Below are positions 1 through 10,393 of a DNA stretch of 64,000 bases, in pieces. The notes beneath the pieces were generated by a model, which searched no databases, had not been told where the DNA came from, and was given only the letters and a program-made list of their open reading frames with translations. The DNA lies in contig SKCR01036785.1 in assembly GCA_019454045.1 (NCBI GenBank), forward strand, positions 47,114 through 111,113, given 5' to 3'. The stretch's first letter is position 1; each line of letters opens with the position of its first letter. Source of the stretch: Zanthoxylum bungeanum. Lineage: Eukaryota; Streptophyta; Magnoliopsida; Sapindales; Rutaceae. The position numbers and the translations under genes were made by a program.

Positions 1-600
1 AAATATAAGATGCGATTATGAAAATTATAATAAACAACCAAAAGTAGGAAAAACGTCAATAATAAACAGTCGTGTGTGATGGGATATGGAAATAATAATG
101 ATCATAACATAAAGGAAATAACAAAAAGGGGGTCAACACGCATATATGAGTATTTCCCCGAGTGGCACATGGAATTTTATCCCAAGTAGAAACCGCACTA
201 CCATCTAATCGGATTTGGCTACAGGATTTACGATTGGGTTTTCAGTTGATATACCCCGGGGGATAATAACACACATAATCATCAATGCAATGTAAACGGA
301 CTTAAAAAATATAACCATATATATACAGAAAATCATCAACATGAACAAACCAAAAAGAGATGAAATAATAAAATAACGATAAATAGATAAAAAGATAAAT
401 AACAAAATGCTAAAGAAGAAAATGTGACAAGAGATTTGCCCATTCCTTATGTAGGTCTTTGCATACGTGGCTGAACGTATTTCATGTCAAGTCAGACACA
501 CAGTTTCCAGAACTATAAAAATAAATATGGTAAGGGTGCCCTCAGGTTTTACCTTTTAAGTTACTTTCTCAGACGTGCATTAGGCCGTCTCCGGAAGGAT
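1..600. other. Unassigned AT-rich DNA, no gene seen
   Basis: No coding similarity was recognised on either strand. A minus-strand frame at 205-405 is hydrophobic but has no recognisable family and is probably chance in AT-rich sequence. A TATA-like stretch (CTATAAAAATAA, about 512-523) followed by a pyrimidine-rich run would suit an LTR promoter, but no LTR ends or target duplication could be found, so this is left unassigned. Confidence 0.4.
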
Positions 601-937
601 CAAAGCTTGGTTTGAAGGTTTACTGGTTGCTGTTTCTGGTTACTAGTTTGCTGTCTCTGGTTGCTGGTTCGCTGTTTCTACTTTACTATTTGGCTGTTTC
701 TAGTTTACTGTTTCACTATTTATGGTTGTTGTTTCACTATTTCTAGTTGTTGTTTCACTATTTCTTCCTTCTGTTTTACTGTTTCTGCCTTCTCGGGTTC
801 ACTGTTTCACGTTCTGATTGATGGGTTTTGCTCACGTTGCTGCTTCATGTTCAGGTTTGCACGTCCCTTTTCAAGCTGGTTCACGTTCTAATTGCTGGGT
901 TCTGCTCACGCAGGTTTCTTTTTTCGTTGCTGCTATT
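601..937. repeat. Degenerate tandem repeats rich in GTTTCTGGTT / GTTTCACTATT
   Basis: From about 607 to 800 a 20-22 base unit resembling GTTTCTGGTTACTG recurs imperfectly. The clearest pair is a 21-base unit at 724-744 and 745-765, differing only at its first base. A second duplication follows: 808-836 is repeated at 882-910 with three changes (period 74). The small plus-strand frames here follow the repeat and are not considered genes. Confidence 0.65.
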
Positions 938-960
938 TTGTTGTTGTTGTTGTTGTTGTT
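938..960. repeat. (TTG)n microsatellite
   Basis: Seven complete TTG units plus two further bases, embedded in a T-rich tract. Simple sequence, with no coding role seen. Confidence 0.9.
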
Positions 961-1499
961 TTTCCATTTGTTCTTCTTTTTTTGGTCCTTTTCCTCAATC
1001 TCTTTCTTTCGATGATCCCCAAAAAAAGAAGAAAATAACCTTCCCTTTGATGATGACTTGATCCTTTTTATAATGATTTGAAGGGATCTCCAAATAGGGA
1101 AACAAATCATGTTTATTTGGGAAATATATTATCAAATTTTTTTGGGAATAAAATCTTATAAATTTGGTGATGAGGAGATCAAAAAATCTTGTTAAATTGG
1201 TAAGGATGGGATTCCAAAAATCTCATTAAATTGGAAAGTGTTGATGTTCTCATAACTAAGGAGATTTTATCGTATTTGGGAAGATTATGTGTGGGCTGCA
1301 TGGATTGCATGGACTGCATGGGCCGATGCTTGTCAGAGGCTATGGTTTGAAGTAGATGCTGACTGAACGAACTGGCTAGTGAGTTCGAATCCGATGAGAT
1401 AATAATTTTGGAGGTTTTCCTCCCTTCCAGCATTCGTTTTTCGCAACTTTCGTAACTTTTCAGGTTGTGCCTTTATACGAGGCTCATCATCGGGTTCAT
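961..1499. other. Unassigned AT-rich DNA with a small 9-base tandem repeat
   Basis: No gene seen. Three 9-base units beginning GCATGG lie at 1298-1306, 1307-1315 and 1316-1324. Short phrases around AAATTGG and AAAAATCT recur near 1130-1235. Recognisable Gypsy-A reverse transcriptase begins at about 1500 and does not continue left of it, so a deletion or insertion breakpoint lies near here. Confidence 0.4.
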
Positions 1500-2191
1500 G
1501 AAAAAAATACAATGTCTACAATCTCGGTTACACTTTTAGGTCAATGTCAGTTCTGAATAGCCTGAATCTTTTGAGAATTTACTCCATTCTCTTCCTTGGA
1601 TATCACATGCCCGAAAAATCCCACAATAGTCATCCAAAACTCACACTTCAAGAACTTAGCGTACAACTTATGTTCGCTTAGCGTTTCTTAACACCTGACA
1701 CAAATGCTCTGCATGCTTTTGCTCATTGGTCGAATACAACATAATGTCATCGATGAATACTATCATAAACTGATCTAGAATGGGTTTGAACACCCTATGG
1801 ATCATATCCATAAACACTGCAATGGCATTGGTAAGACCAAATGACATTACCAAAAGCTCGTAATGTCCATATCTAGTTCGAAAATTCGTCTTCAGAACAT
1901 CATTCTCCCTAATCTCCAATTGATGGTAACTTGATCATAGATCGATTTTTGAAAAACACTTTGCCCACTGTAACTAATCAAACAAAACATCAATCATTGG
2001 TGGTGGATATTTATTCTTGATTGTCACCTTATTCAGCTGCCGATAATCTATGCACAACCATAGTGTCATGTCCTTTTTTCCTCATAAATAACACCAGAGC
2101 ACCCCCACGGGGACACACTGGGGTGAATAAAGCCTTTATCCAACAAGTCTTGTAACTGCGCCTTCAACTCATTGAGCTCTTCTTGGGCCAT
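1500..2191 (-). pseudogene. Gypsy-A reverse transcriptase (broken)
   Basis: Minus-strand translation of 1919-1668 contains [15 protein letters not shown] and a VFIDDIM box, which are RT palm motifs of Ty3/gypsy elements; FIDD is the catalytic Asp pair. The preceding N-terminal part (2191-1920) can be read as [15 protein letters not shown] but has stops and frameshifts. The following part (1667-1500) reads as KFLKCEFWM, FFGHVISKE and then a diverged SVTEI segment in broken frames. About 230 residues of a polyprotein usually above 1000 residues are present. The cut at 2191 is the GY1 insertion; protease resumes across it at 15332. Confidence 0.85.
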
Positions 2192-3077
2192 TGATGAGTG
2201 GTAATTATATCACTACTTTCAACTCATTTAACATAATATTTTTTATAGTTTCTCAAGTTTTATGAATGTTTTGATGTCTTTTTGTTTATTTTACATATAA
2301 AAATAATATTGGGACTTAATGGAATCAACTCGGGGCTAAAACGATGAAATCCGGAGAAAAAAGGTCAAAAACGAAAATTTACTGTACGCGTCACGAAGTG
2401 CATCCTAAATTCCCGTTTTACGCATATTTGGTATTTTGGCCATAACTTTTTCATCCGATATCCGATTGAGTTGATTAATGTTGTAGATTAAAGAGGACTC
2501 AAAGATCTACAACTTTTAAATTTTAAATATTTTCGAATTTAAAAGTTTTCAAGACCGAAATTAACGAATAATCCAATGTGTTTTGTGTAATTACTAAAGT
2601 CATTATCAAAAAAAAAAAAAATGGAAAATGACAATTTGAAATTGTCAAAAAATGCTTGCATGTTTGGTGGAGTATTTTGTGGAGTGTCTTGTGGCATGTT
2701 TGGTGGAGGATTTTGTGGAGTGTTTGGTGGAGCAATTGGTGGTGAAATTGGTGGAAGCCTTTAGATTTTCCTATAAATACCAGGCCATTTCATTTGTAAT
2801 TCTCATGATTTCCTTAGGTTTTTGTAAGGAATTTAAGGATTGCATCTTGTTTGTATTTATTTTTATCATTTCAATTATGTATTTTAATTTTCAGTAATAG
2901 TAGTAGTTTCTTTTTCTTCTCTTTTCTTTCATGTTTAGTAGTTAGATTTCAATTGGGGGAAGGGTGAAGCTTTTATTATTTTAATTAGATTAATCCCCCT
3001 TAATATAATATGGAAATTATAATTCAAACTAAAAGGTTTACCGCTTTAATGACTGGTTTTATTTATTTGACATAATG

Positions 3078-3128
3078 TGACACCGTCTATATGGCTGGTC
3101 TTTAGGTGATAGATGATTACCGCCTAAA
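3078..3128 (+). repeat. GY1 internal tandem repeat, left part
   Basis: Units resembling ACCGCCTATATGGCTGG occur at about 3078-3098 and 3117-3128. The second is cut by E1 and resumes after the target duplication at 14434. Less clear units precede them near 3045. Confidence 0.65.
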
Positions 3129-3300
3129 TGTTGGTAATTATCTAGGGTCCCAAGGATCACAAATCAAGCATGAAACATAAGTGAATACATTCGAGAAGTC
3201 GTGGAATACTTACATCGATTGGTTGAACGACGCGGAGGCGAATAAAAAATTATTTCATTTTCCTTCACTGCATTCGGCAGTGAGCAGTAGACCCGGCCGG

Positions 3301-3420
3301 CGGTTCGGTTCCGGTTCGGAACCGAACCGAACTAGCTGGTTTCCGGTTCCACAAGTGTGGAACCGGAACCTAAAACCTAACCGAACCGAACCGGTTCGGT
3401 TCCGGTTCAGTTCGGTTCCG
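3301..3420. repeat. hAT left subterminal GGTTC/GAACC repeats and palindrome
   Basis: Alternating GGTTCGGTTCC and GAACCGAACC units. A 13-base inverted repeat (3341-3353 with 3356-3368, 2-base spacer) is perfect. Dense subterminal repeats are typical transposase-binding regions in hAT elements; that role is inferred here. Confidence 0.7.
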
Positions 3421-3638
3421 TTTAATTTTTTTTTTAATTTTTTTTATTATTTAAAATTAAAAAATGAGAGGAATCAATTAATCAATTAAAAAAATTTATT
3501 ACATTGAAGTGCTTGAGCTTAAATTTTTAAAAATTTAAGTTGCCTACGTATCCTCCAAGGGTGAGAGGAATCAAAGCTCACGTAGTTCCATTACAAGTTT
3601 AAGACATATCCCCTTTGTAAAATATATTTTTACAATTA

Positions 3639-4394
3639 TCAATCATCTTTATCAGTTGATCCTTCGGCTCCGGTTCCGCAGCTTCCGCTTGCACTTGTTG
3701 CAGAAGCATTATCGAACAAATCTTCAAAATCATCGGTGGCATCTTCTTGTTGTCTCAGATCAGCTCGAGTCCAATCATCCACGCAAGCTGTTGCTTCTAG
3801 AGTGCTTGGATGTAATGAAGATCGCCTAGCTTCCAATATATTACCTCCCAAACTGAAGGCTTGCTCAACCGCAACGGTGGAAATAGGTGCTGCCAAGATC
3901 TCTTTAGCAATAATAGATAAAACATGATATATATTTTGATACCGGTTCCACCATTCAAGGATTTTAAAATTTTTACTGCAAAAACTTTCATTAGAAAACT
4001 CAAAATTTGTAGATAAATAATTATCTAATTCAGGATTATTAGTTGTCGTAGTATTCCTAGATTTTTTATTTCGTTGCAATAACCAACGATCCCCTGCGCT
4101 AAGTCTTGTTTGAATTACCGGTTCACTACTACTAGATTGACCTAATGTTCATAAGTTATATCTTACAATATAATCATTAAATAAAATAATTAAATCATTT
4201 CTTAATTTCGTCATTATGCTCGTAATATCAATGTCATCTAATATTCCTAAATAACCATAGTAAGCTTGTAAACCACCATTCAAACCTTCTAATTTAAATC
4301 TAGGATAAAAAACAGCAGCAATAAGATAAAGTAAAGGAATTTCTCTAAAATAATGCAACCATTTTACCTTCATAACAGTAATGGCTTCGAGCAA
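3639..4394 (-). pseudogene. hAT transposase C-terminal half (RNase H-fold part and dimerisation domain)
   Basis: Minus-strand translation of 4394-4149 reads YLIAAVFYPRFKLEGLN, the segment typical of hAT transposases inside the RNase H fold. Translation of 4079-3639 contains APISTVAVEQAFSLGG followed by RRSSLHPSTLEA, the conserved C-terminal dimerisation domain (motif with S-x-V-E-x-x-F-S-x-G-G). The two parts are in separate reading frames and stops lie between 4149 and 4080. The N-terminal BED zinc finger and first catalytic residues are absent, so the protein cannot act. The usual length is 600-700 residues; about 230 are recognisable. Confidence 0.88.
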
Positions 4395-4670
4395 AACAAT
4401 ATCATTAGGGTCGTCACTATCAACATGCTCATCGAGAGAATTGTATTGAAGTAAGATTGAGAATAAGAGAATTATAGAAAATGAGAGAGTTGAGAATTTG
4501 GTGTGATGAAATTATGAAAAATGAATCCTATTTATAGAATTTTAGAATTTTTTTGATACCAAAAATGCCCCTAAATATAACCGTTTTATTACCGTTATTA
4601 GGGGTACATTAGTATTTTGTTTTTATATAATAAAAATATATTTTTTTTAATTCTTTTTTTTATTTTTTTG

Positions 4671-4841
4671 GCAGGGAGCCGTTTGGCAGAGGGAGCCAAA
4701 CGGCTCCCTGCTCCCCCAACGGCTAGTAGCCGTTGGGGGAATTAGGGTTCCTGTTGGAACCCTACGGTTCCAACAGGAACCGTTCGGTTCCGGTTGGAAC
4801 CGTCCGAACCGGTGGAACCGTACGGTTCCACCGGTTCGGAC
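4671..4841. repeat. hAT right subterminal palindrome cluster
   Basis: Four separate dyads in 171 bases: 17-base arms at 4671-4687 and 4695-4711; 13-base arms at 4712-4724 and 4728-4740 around AGT; 16-base arms at 4746-4761 and 4766-4781; and a perfect 40-base palindrome at 4802-4841. All arms were checked base by base and are perfect. GGTTC/GAACC units make up the last two. Confidence 0.9.
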
Positions 4842-6814
4842 CGGTTCGAGTTGGAGTGGAACCCCAACCGAACCGGTCCAATTCCGGTTCGGTTCTGGAA
4901 CCGGAACCGGAACGCTCACTGGTTTGGCCTTCGTTTTGGTCATTCGTCAAGCTCCAAGCCTCATAGAAGGGTTCCCGGCTCATGTGTGGGCTTCCCCATC
5001 ACCTTTGTATGTCTCGTAAGTGTGCTAGCACTTGTGATTTTGCCACAAAATCACACTCCAAGCTTCCCTACTGCTCATGGTTTTTCACAGCAAAACATAA
5101 GGTTTTTTTAGCCCCACGGGCGTGAGATGAGATAGAGAAATGGAAAGAAAAAGTTGTGTTTGGTCTGTCAAATTTTGTGTATTATATACACACATTTGAA
5201 TTTCAAATGTATTCATTTGAATTTGGCTTTAAAGTCAAACCATTAAAGCCATCAACCACACACACATCACTCCCATCAACCTCCATCAATCAGTGAATAG
5301 TGACTTGCGTCAATCACTCAAAGTGAAAGACATCCATCACTTGATTGACGAATGATGTGACGCTAGATGCGACTAGCGATTTGACGCTTGATTTGACTTG
5401 CTTGCCGCATTCGAATTCAAAATGCGAATGCGCTCACAAATAATCTCGGTCTCGGGTTCGCTAATTCCAAATTAACGATTTCTCCGTTGCGTCGCAATTA
5501 AATCTAATTTAATTAAATAATCATGCCAATCAAAATTACTGTTCTCGTCGCTAACGAATTAATTCTAAATTAATTTGTTCGTCCGAATTAAAATTTAATT
5601 TTAATTCCGCGTCGAATTCCAATTTCGTTTAATATATCGAATATATTAATTTACCGATTAATTCCAAATTAATCGTTATCTCTCTTTGAATGATATTTTA
5701 TCCTACATAAAATATCTCGGTAATTAATCCCAGATTAATTTTCTCTCTCTTCTAATTAATCCCAGATTAATCTAGAGTGCGAGTCATACGTCATCAGTGA
5801 ATCTTTGGGAAGCGACTCATGAGATCTCCGGATATGTTGACAGTAAATTCGGTCGTCGGACTATCCGAACATGTAAGTACCTCGTACTACGTTTTACCGA
5901 TTTACAAGACAAGGTTGGCCTCTAGCAAAGCGCCATGCCTGCCCAATTCTCCGGAAATATCCTTACAGGAATAAAGGATCTGTATGAGGCGTAGTATACG
6001 TAATATTGCGTATTTATTCCAGTATCAGATGATCACATGCAAGGCCTAGGGCTGATACAGTGTCTGCCCCGTACGAAGCATAAATCGGATAACGAGTAAC
6101 TAGTCTTTTTAATATCGGATAATCATGACCAAGTCATATTATCCCGACGGTTGCAACCTTATATAGAGAACTAGTTCTGTATCCCTGCGCGATCATCATC
6201 TCCATATGACTGGAGTGATACTTCCGTCTTGACATCACACCCAACACACTACGATTCTCAATATACCCAGTATTGGCGTACACAGAACCGGTTAAAGCTC
6301 TGGACGACCTCAACCAAAGTACATTGATTGTCGCAAGTATTAGCAGTGCAAGTCTCAGGTTAAGACCAAATACACCTACCCTGATTACGGACTTCCATAG
6401 ACACGTAGTCATACTACCAATGGAATTTCGAGGGGGTCTAATCTAGAGCGAAGCTGTTTCCCGTACCATCGGTGAAACACAACCTCCTATTTCACTTACA
6501 TGAGTATCCTATACCCACATATATGAGAACTATGCCGTTGTGCCCTCACAACGCGCACAAGTGTAATACTAGTCTTTTACGCATTCATCGATGTCCAATC
6601 TCGATAATGCTCTGACTAGGGATATTTAATGATTTATCTTTCGTGGATTGATATTGTCTCATATCATTCTCAATCCAGGAACAAATCACAGGGACCTCCT
6701 ATCATTTATATATCTTGGTGATCTAATCACAAATGATAAGAGTGTAATCTCATATGTCACATAGTTAATTTGTACAACAACACCATGATCTGTACAAATA
6801 GTGACGCTATGGGT

Positions 6815-9490
6815 GGCCTATAGCCAGTCACTCGAGTGTTTGACACCCGAACTATTTGATGTTGGCTCAAATTACTGAGGAATCCTTTCGTCAGCAGATT
6901 TGCATGATTATCATCTGATGCGATTTATTCGATCATCACATCGCCACGATGTATGATTCGAACGAATCAGATGAATATCGAAGTATGTATATGGATCGTT
7001 GATGAGATCATTAATTCTTTAGCCTGTGCTCAAGCCTAGCTCAGCTGCTAACAGAATTATTTCTAATCTAATTAGATTTGTTATTGACCCAGATGGCTTC
7101 TATTGCTGCCTTAGCTGCAGCAATTACCCGCATTTATTGTTTATTCGGTAACAATATCTTGCTTGGAAGATTTCCATCTCACTGTACCGTTATTCAAACT
7201 GTATATTACCGTTTGTGACTTATAGTCATTTTTATCGGTTTAGGAAACTTGTAGCAGTGATCCCAGTCAATTCAAGTTCTTCTTCTCCATAGATAAAGAC
7301 AGCATCCTTAGATCTCTAAGATACTAACGGATGTTCTTAACATCAATCCAGTGACTATCACTTGGATTGTCCTGATTGTCATATACATTTTTCAATGTAT
7401 GAGTTTCTCGGAGAGTTTTCACGAAAGCTTAGCTTTCACCGATTGTATTTTTATGGGAATATCATTTCCAAGAAATGACATATTATCATTATTTATAGGA
7501 AAGCTACTGTCAGTGTGCTCCCACTAACCTCCTTATATACACAAGAATCATTTCCTTTTGAATTAAATCATAAACTATTATGATCATATCAAAATGATAA
7601 TTCTAAGAACCTATTCTTGCTTCAATCCAAACATGGATCGAATAACCTGCAAACCTTGTTTGCTAGTTTTGGTACGATAAAATCGACAGGATGTTGTAAA
7701 CATCCTCCGAAAGGTTTTCCTTTAAGGAAAGCGGTTTTGCCGTTTAGCTGCCATATTTCATAAATGAAACATGTAGCATCAGCAAGCATTATCCAAATGG
7801 ATTTACCATGGCAACAGTTAAAAGGTTGAAGCGTAATCAACATAATGTTGATAATACGTTGGTATGTTGCCATCCATGTATGTCTTCCTTGAAGACTTAT
7901 ACAGTACCAATAGGCACAATGCCTTGCGGTACATCAACTAGTTTCCAAACTTGTTGATATACATGGAATCCATTTCGGACTCATGACACTTTGTCATAAT
8001 AGGGAGTCGATATCTTGTATCACTTCCTCATACGTAGTCAGTTGATATACCTCAATAAGATAGATATCTTATTAGGTGAGATCAGATACCCATACCCCAG
8101 GTTGTTTTCTGACTCTCTCCGATCTACGGGGTTCGTGTGTATTCGAAGATTACTGGTACAGTTTCATCCTTGATGAACTGTTTGTGTTCCATTAGGAATC
8201 GGTTCCATTAATAGTATTACTCTTATTTTCATCGAGTTTTACTATCCTCCCACTTACCACTGCATATCGGTATTCCTCTTAGGAAAACCGCATGGCGAAC
8301 AACAATCTAATTGTTCTCTGGTGAGATGTATAAGTACAATACTTATGGTATCCCTAGGATAACCTACAATTGACACTTATCCAATTTGAGTTTTAGTTTG
8401 GTATCATCCAAACTTATGCATAACATACCCAAATTATCAGGAATGTGAAACCCGGTTTCTTTCCTGTTCATATCTAATATGAAATCTGTCAAATAGATTA
8501 TTATGGAACCTCATTCAAAATAAGATCAGCACTGTTAATGCTTTCCCGTTGAAGGAAATGGTAGCTCAGAGTGACTCGTGATTAACCTTAATCATGTCTA
8601 ACATAATTCGATTTATCCTGTTCGGACACATCGTCACTTTGACGTGTTCCGGTAGGAGTCCTCATTTGAAAGAATACTATACTCTTTCAAGTATACTAGA
8701 AACTTATTACTTAAGTAATTTCCATTACGGTCTTACCGTGGCGGTATAATACTTTAGCTGATCTGTTTGTCTATTTCGTGTCGAAACTTCAAAAGTATCC
8801 GATTTGTGTTTCAAAAGAAACACATAACCATAACGCGATGCCACATCCGTATAGATCATGAAATATACATATCCACCTCTAGCCTGGCTAGACATGGGCC
8901 CACTTGCTTCACTATGAACTAGGGTTAACATATTAGTGGTATTTACACTTTTACCATGTAAATAGTATTTTAGGCACTTTGCCCAGTAAACTAGATTCGT
9001 AGACTTTATTTGAATGGAATCAAATTAGTCCTAGTACCCATTCTTCAAAAGTGCGGATATACGATTCTTGTCTTAGTTGTGTCCCAGACAACAATGGCAC
9101 AATTAGTTTCTTCTGATCAAATCAGTTTGAGCTATTTGTTTGTCAAGATATATGTTTGAGATTCATTTATATTCAAAATATAAATACTGTTATTCACATC
9201 TAATGTGTATATCTCAATATCATCTTTATATATAGTGTTTTAGAATATAAAGGTATATCCGCAACGGATAATACACTGACATAAAGATAATACATCTAGT
9301 CAAACCAGTTACATTATAACAGTTCCCAATTTAGGTACGTACCCGAGGGTAGCTCCTAAACTACGGTTAAAACAGTGACTTTCCTCCCGTTTCCAATTCG
9401 CAGATTAATCTCATCTGAAGTCAGTATCCTGCTCACAGCAGATTCTGCACAACAGTACATATTCATGTACCACACTAAGTATTTAAAATC
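6815..9490 (-). pseudogene. E1 pol remnant (protease-integrase-RT-RNase H)
   Basis: Minus strand, right to left. About 9110-8980 is the GAG-pre-integrase zinc segment, with LGH and RISA-like residues in broken frames. Integrase is at 8931-8725, reading SGPMSSQARGGYVYF and DVASRYGYVFLLKHKSDTFE, the copia integrase core around the first Asp. RT is at 7873-7622, reading KSIWIMLADA and PKLANKVCRL. RNase H is at about 7330-6900. The RT catalytic box, YIDD in E3, is replaced at 7468-7500 by an altered sequence with a stop. The RNase H GYTDAS motif reads GIT-A-T-S (7247-7264), losing its Asp. Many stops and frameshifts. The same changes recur in E2 and E4. Confidence 0.85.
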
Positions 9491-9529
9491 TAATTTTAAT
9501 ACTAGTAGTGAATACATTTGTGACAAATA

Positions 9530-9880
9530 TATTTGAAGTCAGAGCCTTGCTCGTCTTCAATTCCTTCATGTTTGCTTTGTTCAAACGGCAGTCACGCTTC
9601 CGCGATCCCGTTTGCCACAATTGTGCAGACATTTTGGGATATGTCCTTTATCTTCCCAGAAGATTATAATGATATTGCCTTTGCCCTTTTTTCACATTCC
9701 AATAGCCTTTGGCCAAGCCTCGGGTTATTGGAATATCAAAGTAAGATGCGCCTTGCGCTACTTGCCTAATTATAAAGTTTGTCTTTGTCTCCTTGAGATT
9801 AGTTATTAACCCTCCAAGAGTTAATATTGCAATTTAATACTTCAAAAATCTAATTTATAGATTTATGAAGATCCTTCAAT
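9530..9880 (-). pseudogene. E1 gag C-terminal remnant
   Basis: By comparison with E3 gag, this segment covers the end of capsid, the basic stretch and the zinc knuckle region. Recognisable but frameshifted pieces include the Lys-rich linker (around 9660), a degenerate CCHC knuckle (about 9595-9640), and the MKE-like tail near 9555. The N-terminal half of gag seen in E3 is missing and its place is taken by an AT-rich repeat array (10183-10393). Not functional. Confidence 0.7.
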
Positions 9881-10182
9881 TTCTTATCATACTTTAAGGG
9901 TCTAATCCTTAGTTCTGATTCAGAAATTAATGAGTCTACTGCGACAAGCTTAATGGATTAAGCACTATAGCTCTCATCACATAAGTTTCCAAAGATTATG
10001 CTCTACTGTTTGCTTAACTCCGGGCTTTAGGCTTAATATGTTATTTTATCAAATAAAGTAACTTATTATTTTCCAGGACCATCCTGAAATTATTCCCAAT
10101 TTTGAAAATTAAACCATTTAAATACATTTTTCCTAGGATTATGTTTTAAATGCCAATCTTTCAATTTCATATCTTGATTCTA

Positions 10183-10393
10183 ATAGTCCAACTATTTAAT
10201 CAACGATTTAGGTACTATTTATTATAATGATCATTATAGTCCGACTATATAATCAACTATAATTTTAATAGAATAAATTCAATTATATTGATAACTATAA
10301 TCCAATTATAAAATCAACTATAAATGAATAGTTTGAATACAGTCCAACTGTTTGTTAAAAAATAATGATTTAAATATTAGTCCAACTAACATT
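10183..10393 (-). repeat. E1 AGTCCAACTATTTAATCAAC repeat array in place of the gag N-terminus
   Basis: Five imperfect units at about 10185, 10237, 10298, 10340 and 10378, spaced 38-61 bases, each resembling AGTCCAACTATTTAATCAAC. E3 has only two such motifs (about 50050-50095), lying upstream of its gag start. The same expanded array is present in E2, E4 and E5. Confidence 0.75.

Larger units (their letters stand above)
3289..4913 (-). mobile_element. Internally deleted hAT-superfamily DNA transposon
   Basis: Comparing the two E1 LTRs gives the limits. GAGCAGT before 3289 and GCTCACTGG from 4914 are joined by only TTT in the intact 5' LTR (12528-12546). The insert encodes the C-terminal half of a hAT transposase on the minus strand (3639-4394) and has termini built of alternating GGTTC and GAACC units with several palindromes. 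No 8-base target duplication typical of hAT elements is visible, so the ends may have been trimmed or altered. It arrived after E1, since the sister LTR lacks it. Confidence 0.8.
3129..6814 (-). repeat. E1 3' LTR with hAT insertion and lost U3 end
   Basis: The left end TGTTGG at 3129 matches the 5' LTR end at 12375. The right end stops at GCTATGGGT (6814) and runs straight into GGCCTATAGCCAG. The last ~20 LTR bases ending TCCAACA and the polypurine tract (ATCTCCCACTT on this strand, seen in E4 at 52563-52573) are missing, so a small deletion removed the LTR/internal junction. Bases 3289-4913 are the hAT insertion, absent from the sister LTR. A TATA-like box (TATATAATA on the minus strand) is at 5180-5188 and the inverted-repeat array at about 5460-5772. 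Confidence 0.9.

Noticed and set aside
661..1110. Several 65-79 codon frames on both strands as small genes
   Set aside because: They follow low-complexity repeats (GTTTCACTATT, TTG) and overlap each other in opposite directions.
6134..6412. MTTCLWKSVIRV-type frame in several LTRs as a conserved peptide
   Set aside because: It recurs because the LTR sequence recurs. It starts and stops at different places in E1's two LTRs and in X, with no sign of coding constraint.
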